Shown here: piece after piece, positions 57,289 to 64,000 of the stretch
Layout of the letters: every line of letters starts with the position of its first letter
Position numbering within the stretch: position 1 is the first letter of the stretch
Origin: Pseudomonas sp. JUb42
GTDB lineage: Bacteria > Pseudomonadota > Gammaproteobacteria > Pseudomonadales > Pseudomonadaceae
Assembly (NCBI RefSeq): GCF_024807945.1
Contig: NZ_JANUFD010000019.1
Coordinates: forward strand, 95,800 to 159,799
Length of the DNA stretch: 64,000 bases
Direction: 5' to 3'
Position numbers and translations under genes: made by a program
The notes under the pieces: generated by a model
Seen by the model: only the letters and a program-made list of their open reading frames with translations
What the model was told of the DNA's origin: nothing
Database searches by the model: none

Positions 57289-58953
57289 ATGACCGTAGCG
57301 GTTAACAGCCTGGCCCGCGAAGCCTGGCGCATTCTCAAGCCTTACTGGAAGGCGGTACTGGCGTCCATCGTGATGGGCGTGGTCAGCGGCTTGAGCGTGA
57401 CGGCGTTGCTGGCGACCATCAACCATGCCATGAACCAGGGCGCCGGGCCCACCGCCCGGCTGGCCTTGCAGTTCGCCGGTTTCTGCGCGCTGACCCTGGG
57501 TTGCTCGACCGGCTCACGCCTGTTGACCAACTATGTCGGCCAGCGCGTGGTACGCAACCTGCGCCGCGAACTGGCCGGCAAGGTGCTGGCAGCGCCGGTC
57601 GAGCAACTGGAGCGCTTTCGTGGCCACCGGCTGATTCCGATCCTGCTCAATGACGTCACCACCATCAGCACCTTCGCCCTGTCCGTGGCGCCCATGGTCA
57701 TCGCCTTCACCGTTACCCTGGCCTGCCTGTGCTACCTGGCCCTGTTGTCCTGGCAGATCCTGCTGCTGACGGTACTGACGGTGTTGATCGGTGTCGGCGC
57801 CCAGTACGTCGCACAACGCGGCGGCAATGTGCGCCTGACCCAGGCCCGGGATGGTGAGGACGAGTTGCAGGGCTACTACCAGGCAATCACTGACGGCGCC
57901 AAGGAGCTGCGTATTCAGCGGCCGCGCCGCTGGCACATGCGCGACCAACTGATCCACGGTGTCACCGAGCGGATTGCCCAGGCCAACATTCGGGCGGCGA
58001 ATATCTTCATCACCGCCGAAACCTTCGGCTCGGTGCTGTTCTTCGCCGTGATTGGCCTGGCCATCGCCTTTCAGGTCATGTGGCCGGCGGCCGATCGCAC
58101 GGTGCTCGGCGGCTTTGTTCTGGTCATGCTGTACATGAAGGGGCCGCTGGAACAACTGGTACTCAACCTGCCCATGATCAGCCGGGCACGCATCGCCCTG
58201 GGGCGGGTTGCCGAGTTATCTTCACGTTTCTCCACACCGGAAACCCAGGCTCAGCCTGGTGGCAAGCAAGCAGTGCCGGAGTTCCAGCACATTGAGCTGT
58301 GCAGCGTGCGCTATGACTACCCGGTGGTCGAGGGCAGCGAGCCGTTCTGCCTGGGGCCTGTCAACCTGCGGATCGAGCGCGGCGACATCCTGTTCATCGT
58401 CGGCGAAAACGGCTGCGGCAAGACTTCACTGATCAAACTGCTGCTGGGGCTGTACCCGCCCCAGGCCGGCGACATCCAGCTGAACGGGCAAAGCATTGGT
58501 GACGCCGGCCGTGATGATTATCGCCAGTTGTTCACGACCATCTTCGCCGACCATCACCTGTTCGACGACTTGAGCCCCGGCGCCCGACAGAAGCCCGAGT
58601 TGGTGGCGCGCTACCTGCAACGTCTGGATATCGCCCACAAGGTCAGCCTGGTGGACGGCAGCTACAGCACTACCGCGCTGTCCACCGGACAACGCAAGCG
58701 CCTGGCCCTGGTCAATGCCTGGCTCGATGAGCGACCGATTCTGGTCTTCGACGAGTGGGCCGCCGACCAGGACCCGACCTTCCGCCATGTGTTCTACACC
58801 GAGCTGCTGCCTGAGCTTAAACGCGAAGGTCGCACGGTCGTGGTCATCTCTCACGATGACCGCTATTTCCACGTCGCCGACCAGTTGATCCGCATGGACA
58901 AGGGTCGCGTGGCCAGCGAACGCGTCGACAACCCGGCCCTGCAGCCGGCCTGA
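57289..58953 (+). CDS. pvdE: Pyoverdine precursor ABC exporter PvdE
   Basis: A 554-residue half-transporter. About six transmembrane helices precede a nucleotide-binding domain, with Walker A GENGCGKTS, a variant signature LSTGQRKRLAL and Walker B ILVFDEWAADQDP. It resembles SyrD/cyclic-peptide exporters. It moves acylated ferribactin from cytoplasm to periplasm, where PvdQ, PvdP, PvdM, PvdO and PtaA act. Confidence 0.92.
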   Translation: MTVAVNSLAREAWRILKPYWKAVLASIVMGVVSGLSVTALLATINHAMNQGAGPTARLALQFAGFCALTLGCSTGSRLLTNYVGQRVVRNLRRELAGKVLAAPVEQLERFRGHRLIPILLNDVTTISTFALSVAPMVIAFTVTLACLCYLALLSWQILLLTVLTVLIGVGAQYVAQRGGNVRLTQARDGEDELQGYYQAITDGAKELRIQRPRRWHMRDQLIHGVTERIAQANIRAANIFITAETFGSVLFFAVIGLAIAFQVMWPAADRTVLGGFVLVMLYMKGPLEQLVLNLPMISRARIALGRVAELSSRFSTPETQAQPGGKQAVPEFQHIELCSVRYDYPVVEGSEPFCLGPVNLRIERGDILFIVGENGCGKTSLIKLLLGLYPPQAGDIQLNGQSIGDAGRDDYRQLFTTIFADHHLFDDLSPGARQKPELVARYLQRLDIAHKVSLVDGSYSTTALSTGQRKRLALVNAWLDERPILVFDEWAADQDPTFRHVFYTELLPELKREGRTVVVISHDDRYFHVADQLIRMDKGRVASERVDNPALQPA

Positions 58954-58984
58954 CGCCCCACTACACCTCAAGGATGGTCCTGCC

Positions 58985-59833
58985 ATGGGCAAAAAGAACA
59001 TTGCATACCTCTGGTCCCTGCGTAACGCCGCCGCCGACAAGGCTGGCCAGGCGGTTCCTTACAAAGGCGAACAGCGTTACATGAAGTCGGTGCTCGAATA
59101 TCTGGTCGAACAGCTGGAACAAACCGCTCTCGGTGAGCTGTACCACCTGGAGACGGTGATCTACGACGACGATGCCGAATCACCCCGGGATCGCGAACAC
59201 CTTGCCCAATACGGCTTCAGGCACGGCGATGGGCCACGCTGGTTCTACCCGCCTCAGCTCAAGGTCCAGGGCCGGGTGCTCAATGATCTGTTGACGCCGA
59301 TCCCTTCGACCTACCGCCGCCTGCCCCTCGATGCCGCCGAACGCCCGGCCGGCAAGCATGACTTCGAACAACGCCTGCTGCTCAAGCTGCAAGCGGAGAA
59401 AATCGACCTGGTGGTGGTGGACGGCCTGCTGGTGATCCTCGACGAACTGGTCCGCCCCGGCAGCCCCTATCACCGACGCATGGTCAATATTCATCCAGGA
59501 ATCACCCGTCTGGAATCGCCCTATGAACGCCGCGGCGCCTACGCCACCTGGGACGCCCTGTACGGTGCCCGCGGGCGCAAGATCGTCGATTGGAATACGC
59601 GTCAGGAGATCGAAGTACCGGTGCTCGACAAGACCGGCGCCTCATTCCACTACATGGACAACGGCATCGATTCCGGCGACGTCATCCACGATGTGCTGGC
59701 CACCAGCATCGACCCCGGGGACAGCATTCTGGAACTACGCTGGAACAACTTCAATCGCAGCCTTTTCCCGGCACTCAGCGAGGGCCTGATGCATCTGGCC
59801 CGTGCCGAACGCGCAGCGCTCTCTTCAGCCTGA
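58985..59833 (+). CDS. pvdF: N5-hydroxyornithine formyltransferase PvdF
   Basis: A 282-residue formyltransferase. The C-terminal half shows VNIHPGITRLESP, with asparagine and histidine of the active site, and FHYMDNGIDSGDVIHD with the catalytic aspartate. It transfers a formyl group from 10-formyl-tetrahydrofolate to N5-hydroxyornithine made by PvdA. It is 31 bases after pvdE and ends the operon at a strong terminator. Confidence 0.9.
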   Translation: MGKKNIAYLWSLRNAAADKAGQAVPYKGEQRYMKSVLEYLVEQLEQTALGELYHLETVIYDDDAESPRDREHLAQYGFRHGDGPRWFYPPQLKVQGRVLNDLLTPIPSTYRRLPLDAAERPAGKHDFEQRLLLKLQAEKIDLVVVDGLLVILDELVRPGSPYHRRMVNIHPGITRLESPYERRGAYATWDALYGARGRKIVDWNTRQEIEVPVLDKTGASFHYMDNGIDSGDVIHDVLATSIDPGDSILELRWNNFNRSLFPALSEGLMHLARAERAALSSA

Positions 59834-59847
59834 ACGGAATGCCGGGA

Positions 59848-59871
59848 GGGGCCTTGCGGCCCCTTTTTTTT
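59848..59871 (+). terminator. Intrinsic terminator after pvdF
   Basis: GGGGCC-TTGC-GGCCCC followed by eight T residues, 14 bases after the pvdF stop. Confidence 0.9.
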
Positions 59872-59881
59872 GCGCAAAATC

Positions 59882-59900
59882 ACTAATGATACAAATTCGC
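59882..59900 (+). promoter_or_regulatory. Fur-box-like site before fpvA
   Basis: ACTAATGATACAAATTCGC matches the Fur consensus at about 12 of 19 positions. It is 85 bases before the start. No TAAAT-N16-CGT box is visible in this gap, in line with fpvA being read by FpvI rather than PvdS. Confidence 0.4.
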
Positions 59901-59985
59901 ATTCCGGTTTATGCAAGGTGACGCGTCTCATACGCATCCCTGCCAACACAATAATTTATTTGATTTACTTTACTAGAGAGCATCC

Positions 59986-62412
59986 ATGTCATCCCTCAAC
60001 CGATTGAACCCGATTGCTCGGGCATTGCTTGTCAGCCACGCCGTACGCAAGCCGCGCTTCTTCGCATCCGCCGGCCTGGCCATGATGCTGCCAGCTGTGG
60101 CAGCGCAGGCCCAGGACGTTACCTTCAATATTCCGGCACAGGCGCTGGGGAGCGCCCTGGCAGAATTCGGTAAACAGGCGAACGTCGAGGTGCTGTACAG
60201 CCCGGACCTGGTCAACGGCCAGCGCAGCAATAGCCTGCGCGGTACGTTCAGTGCCGAGCAGGGTATCGCCCAGTTGTTGCGCGGCACCAAGGTCAGCTAC
60301 AGCCTGCAAGGCAGTTCACTGATCCTGACACCCGTGGGTGACGGCAAGACAATGGAGCTTGGCCCGACCAACGTCACGGGCGCCGCGCTGGGGAGCACGA
60401 CCGAGAACACCGGCTCCTATACCACCGGCGCCATGCGCACGGCGACCAAACTGCCGTTGACGCTCAGGGAAACGCCACAGGCCGTCACCGTCATCACCCG
60501 CCAGCGGATGGATGACCAGGCAATGAATACCCTGGATGACGTGGTCAAGAGTACGCCAGGCATGAGTGCACAAAAACTCGGCCCGGATCGTCAACGCTAC
60601 TACGCCCGGGGTTTCCAGGTCGACAATCTGATGTATGACGGCATCCCGACCAACGTCGGTTCCGGTGCAGCGGATATCATTTCTTCGGCCGACCTGGCCA
60701 TGTATGACCACGTCGAAATCGTGCGTGGTGCCACCGGCCTGATGCAAGGCGCGGGCAACCCGTCGGCAGCCATCAACATGGTGCGCAAACGCCCGACAGC
60801 CGATACCCAGATCAGCATTACCAACAGTGCTGGCAGCTGGGATCGCTATCGCAGCGAGGTCGACGCGGGTGGCTCGCTCAATGAGCAAGGCACCCTGCGC
60901 GGCCGCGTAGTGGGTGCCTATCAGAACAACCACAGCTTCCAGGACAACGTCCAGACCGAGCGCGGCGTGTACTACGGCATTCTTGAGGCGGACCTCAACC
61001 CGAGCACAATGCTGACCTTCGGCGCGTCCTATCAGGACGACAACAACCATATCCCGTGGGGCGGTGTACCGGTGGCAGCCAATGGCAGTGATTTGCACCT
61101 GTCGCGCTCCACGTACCTGGGCAACGACTGGGACTACTGGGACAAGGACAGCACCTTCGCCTTTGCCAAAGTCGAACACAGCTTCGATAACGACTGGAAG
61201 ATGACCCTGGCGGCCAACAAGGGTTGGGGCAAACTCAATCACCTCGCCAGTAAGGTGAACAACCGCAATAACGTGTTCGGGCAAACCCTGGGCGGTTATC
61301 GCTACGACAGCAACCAGACCAGCACCGATCTGTTTGCCAGTGGCCCGATGAAGCTGTTCGGACGCGAACATGAACTGGTCGTGGGTGCCAGCGACCGCAA
61401 GGAAAAGCTCAGCCTGACGGAGCGCACCGATAACAGTGTCTACCCGAACATGGACATCTATAACTGGGATCCGGATCTTCGCCCCAAACCCGGCGTCCTC
61501 ACGTCCAGCTTCTGGCAGCACACCGACACCGAACAGAAGAGCGCCTATGTCACCGGCCGCTTCAGCCTGGCGGACCCTCTTCACCTGATCCTCGGCAGCC
61601 GCCTGGACTGGTATGACTACAGTGCCGATACCGGCACCAGCCACACCGAGTACAAGGTCACCCGTAACGTCACCAAGTACGCCGGGCTTATCTATGACTT
61701 CGACGAGCATCACTCCGTCTATGTCAGCTACACCGACGTGTTCAAACCGCAGAACTACCTGACCTCAGGTGGCGGGCTGCTGGAGCCCATTGTCGGCAAG
61801 AACTACGAAATCGGCATCAAGGGTGAGTACTTCGACGGAGCACTCAATGCCTCCGCTGCCGTATTCCGCATGGATCAGGAAAACCGCGCACGAGCCCTGG
61901 TCGACCAGACCCAGTGCCCGACCAGCGCGACCTGCTACGAAGCCGCCGGCAAGGTACGGGCTCAAGGTATCGACCTGGAAATCCAGGGCGCGCTTACCCC
62001 TCGCTGGCAGATCGGCGCAGGCTATACCTATACCGAAGCCAAATATCTTTCCGACGCCAACAAGAACAACGAAGGCCGCCCATTCGACACCGACCTCCCG
62101 CGTCACATGGCCAAGTTGACTAGCACCTACCAGTTGGACGGAGAGCTGGAGCGCTGGCGTGTCGGCGGTACGCTCTACGGGCAAAACGCACTGTTCAACA
62201 AGGGCGCGACCTATAAGACCGAACAGGGCGCCTACACCCTGCTGGACTTGATGGTCGGTTTCAAACCCACTGATCACATCGACGCCCGCCTGAACCTGAA
62301 CAACGTCTTCGACAGGAAGTACTACGTCAGTATCACTGACAACCCGCTGCGCGCCGAAAACATCTATGGCGACCCACGCAACCTGATGCTCACGGTCAAG
62401 TACAACTTCTAA
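59986..62412 (+). CDS. fpvA: Ferripyoverdine TonB-dependent receptor FpvA
   Basis: An 808-residue outer-membrane receptor with a signal peptide ending AAQAQ. An STN signalling domain (residues 45-115, FNIPAQALGSALAEFGKQAN) contacts FpvR. The plug has LRETPQAVTVITRQRMDD and the barrel ends RNLMLTVKYNF. It brings ferripyoverdine into the periplasm and signals to the iron-starvation sigma factors. It faces the NRPS gene across a bidirectional terminator. Confidence 0.9.
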   Translation: MSSLNRLNPIARALLVSHAVRKPRFFASAGLAMMLPAVAAQAQDVTFNIPAQALGSALAEFGKQANVEVLYSPDLVNGQRSNSLRGTFSAEQGIAQLLRGTKVSYSLQGSSLILTPVGDGKTMELGPTNVTGAALGSTTENTGSYTTGAMRTATKLPLTLRETPQAVTVITRQRMDDQAMNTLDDVVKSTPGMSAQKLGPDRQRYYARGFQVDNLMYDGIPTNVGSGAADIISSADLAMYDHVEIVRGATGLMQGAGNPSAAINMVRKRPTADTQISITNSAGSWDRYRSEVDAGGSLNEQGTLRGRVVGAYQNNHSFQDNVQTERGVYYGILEADLNPSTMLTFGASYQDDNNHIPWGGVPVAANGSDLHLSRSTYLGNDWDYWDKDSTFAFAKVEHSFDNDWKMTLAANKGWGKLNHLASKVNNRNNVFGQTLGGYRYDSNQTSTDLFASGPMKLFGREHELVVGASDRKEKLSLTERTDNSVYPNMDIYNWDPDLRPKPGVLTSSFWQHTDTEQKSAYVTGRFSLADPLHLILGSRLDWYDYSADTGTSHTEYKVTRNVTKYAGLIYDFDEHHSVYVSYTDVFKPQNYLTSGGGLLEPIVGKNYEIGIKGEYFDGALNASAAVFRMDQENRARALVDQTQCPTSATCYEAAGKVRAQGIDLEIQGALTPRWQIGAGYTYTEAKYLSDANKNNEGRPFDTDLPRHMAKLTSTYQLDGELERWRVGGTLYGQNALFNKGATYKTEQGAYTLLDLMVGFKPTDHIDARLNLNNVFDRKYYVSITDNPLRAENIYGDPRNLMLTVKYNF

Positions 62413-62469
62413 GTCCGCCCCGGCTCCCGATGGTCATCATCAGGAGTCACCCCCGTTGCAACCCAACAT

Positions 62470-62504
62470 AAAAAACGCCAGGCTTTGAAGCCTGGCGTTT
62501 TTTT
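62470..62504. terminator. Bidirectional terminator between fpvA and NRPS gene
   Basis: Six A, ACGCCAGGCT-TTGA-AGCCTGGCGT, seven T: a perfect ten-base stem flanked by A and T runs, serving both convergent genes. Confidence 0.92.
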
Positions 62505-62521
62505 GTGTGCGCCGCCCCGGC

Positions 62522-64000
62522 CTATCCCTGGGACTCCAGACTCGCCAGGAACACCTCCGAGCGCACCATGAGCGAGTGCTCGATATCCACTACCTCGGCT
62601 CTGGCAACGCCCGACCGCGTGCAGCGAGCGGCGAACTCTCTGATCAGCGCATGAGTATCGATAAAGGTTGTGCTCGACCACCAGCAATGCGGCTTGACCT
62701 GCGAAGGCGTAATCTGCGCCTGCCTCTGCAACTCGGTCACCTGCTCGAACACGTCGAAGCCAACGGCCATCTCTGCTGCCAGTTTCTGCACGTCATACAG
62801 CTGTCTGAACTCATCCACCGGCATATCTTTATCCATCGCCAGTTGAGCCAGCACATGGTCGACCGGGCGCAGCGCGGGCGTCTGATCCTTCGCATCAGCC
62901 CAGTGTCGGGCAATCCAGTCCTCCCCGACCTCGGGGAAGAAGCCTTTTATCACCGCGACCAACTGAGCCAGATCCTCGTCCTCGGCGGGCTGTTCGATCA
63001 CCTCGGCGGTACGGTAGAAACCGGAGAAGGCAACCGGCAGGGCTGCATCCACCAGGCCCAGCCATTGCACAGACTCACCACGGGCCTCCAGCCTGTTGCA
63101 GATCGCCATTGCCAGCAAACCACCCGAAGACCAGCCAAGAAAATGATAAGGGCCATGGGGTTGTTGCTCGAGTATGTCGGCCAGAAAGCCGTCAACCATG
63201 GCGTCCCAGGAGCGATAGCGCAAACCCGCCTCAATGATCGAGCGATGCAGGACACCATAGGTCTGGTATCGCCGACGCAGGCGATAAGCCAACGGGTAGT
63301 AGGCAAAGACCACACCTCCGGCGGGCGGCAGGCAAAATAGATTCGGCGATTCTGGATCATCCCCTGCCATGCGCACCAGCGCCGAAGGGATCTGCTGGCC
63401 GCTACTGCGCAGCCAGTGGGACAGCTGCCTGATCGTGGGATGGGTCATGAATTCATGCAGCGGCAGATGGGTATCGAACGCCTGACGGATCTTTTCCAAA
63501 AGCCCGAGCATGAGGATCGAGTGTCCTCCCGATTCGAAGAAATCGTCATCGAGCCCGACCCGCTCCACCTTCAGAGCCTGTGTCCACAGCGATGCGAGCT
63601 CGCGTTCCAGCGCAGTGCGCGGCGCTTCATATTTCTTGTCCTCGGCATGATCCGGCAGTGGCAGCGCCTTGCGATCAAGCTTGCCATTGGGGCTCAGGGG
63701 CATGGCCTGCAATAACACCCACTGCGCGGGCACCATATAGTCCGGCAGACCCGCCTTCAGGTGCACCTTGAGCCCTTCCCGTGGGTCGGCACCCTCTTCG
63801 CTCGGCACCAGATACCCCACCAGTTGTTTGCCCAACGGGCCATCGATATCGATCACCACCGCTTCACGTACCGCCGGATATTCCTGGGCCCGGGCATCGA
63901 TTTCGCCCAGCTCGATGCGCAGGCCGCGAATCTTCACCTGATGATCCAGGCGCCCGGCGTATTCGATGGCGCCATCGGCGCGGTAGCGGGCCAGGTCGCC
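62522..64000 (-). CDS. Pyoverdine peptide synthetase, C-terminal part (partial)
   Basis: The last 492 residues of an NRPS; the gene continues beyond the right edge. In order: adenylation core motifs A7-A8 (GDLARYRADG and GRLDHQVKIRG), A10 with NGKLDRKALP, a carrier domain with DDFFESGGHSILML (phosphopantetheine serine), and a thioesterase with GWSSGG and a late catalytic histidine region. The thioesterase shows it is the terminal module that releases ferribactin. By position it matches pvdD of other species, but the name is left off because only the end is visible. Confidence 0.9.
   Translation of the reverse strand, partial: GDLARYRADGAIEYAGRLDHQVKIRGLRIELGEIDARAQEYPAVREAVVIDIDGPLGKQLVGYLVPSEEGADPREGLKVHLKAGLPDYMVPAQWVLLQAMPLSPNGKLDRKALPLPDHAEDKKYEAPRTALERELASLWTQALKVERVGLDDDFFESGGHSILMLGLLEKIRQAFDTHLPLHEFMTHPTIRQLSHWLRSSGQQIPSALVRMAGDDPESPNLFCLPPAGGVVFAYYPLAYRLRRRYQTYGVLHRSIIEAGLRYRSWDAMVDGFLADILEQQPHGPYHFLGWSSGGLLAMAICNRLEARGESVQWLGLVDAALPVAFSGFYRTAEVIEQPAEDEDLAQLVAVIKGFFPEVGEDWIARHWADAKDQTPALRPVDHVLAQLAMDKDMPVDEFRQLYDVQKLAAEMAVGFDVFEQVTELQRQAQITPSQVKPHCWWSSTTFIDTHALIREFAARCTRSGVARAEVVDIEHSLMVRSEVFLASLESQG

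Overview
The window is chromosomal DNA of a fluorescent Pseudomonas, most likely the P. fluorescens group. The basis is a pyoverdine locus (pvdQ, fpvI/fpvR, pvdRT-opmQ, pvdP, pvdMO, pvdA, pvdE, pvdF, fpvA and the end of an NRPS gene), azurin, GC-rich codon use, and several copies of two REP families with cores GAGCCGGGCTTGCCCGCGAA and GGGAGCGAATTCATTCGCGAA. No tRNA, rRNA, CRISPR array, prophage or insertion sequence was seen.

Region 1 (1-11.9 kb) looks like one catabolic regulon. A nine-gene minus-strand unit runs from about 8.15 kb to 36: carboxymuconolactone-decarboxylase-like protein, MFS carrier, beta-hydroxyacid dehydrogenase, cupin, double CMD protein, metallo-beta-lactamase-fold lactonase, SDR, MmgE/PrpD protein, second beta-hydroxyacid dehydrogenase. 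A second unit holds a third beta-hydroxyacid dehydrogenase and an aldehyde dehydrogenase, divergent from a NIPSNAP gene. A GntR/FCD regulator (11.2-11.9 kb) closes the block. Both structural promoters carry a 23-bp element identical at 19 positions, with a TGTNNNACA core, and the regulator has a related core before its own gene. I do not recognise the substrate.

Region 2 (12-27 kb) is mixed accessory DNA: a ParDE-like toxin-antitoxin pair, a GNAT acetyltransferase, a chemoreceptor, an iron-regulated fecI-fecR-TonB receptor set behind a Fur box, a LysR/Old Yellow Enzyme divergent pair, another GNAT protein, a YddG-like exporter, the remnant of an aminotransferase gene, an MFS + RraA-family pair, and an MFS gene coupled by a 4-base overlap to a 40-residue hydrophobic ORF. 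Composite repeats lie between these genes.

Region 3 (27.6-40.2 kb) is nutrient uptake. A complete branched-chain-amino-acid-type ABC operon ends in a flavin monooxygenase. A small DUF6124-like gene follows a strongly structured leader. An XRE-cupin regulator comes next, then a minus-strand operon of a polar-amino-acid-type ABC transporter, an M20 amidohydrolase and a DUF1989 protein. Two 17-base palindromes precede that operon.

Region 4 (40.5-64 kb) is azurin followed by the pyoverdine maturation, export, signalling and uptake genes. Four PvdS-type iron-starvation boxes, each TAAAT-N16-CGT, sit before pvdQ, pvdR, pvdP and pvdM. Fur-like boxes precede the PvdS-like sigma gene, fpvI and fpvA. 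The periplasmic PLP enzyme encoded between pvdO and pvdA looks like the class-I transaminase PtaA rather than PvdN, which predicts an alpha-ketoglutarate side chain on the pyoverdine.
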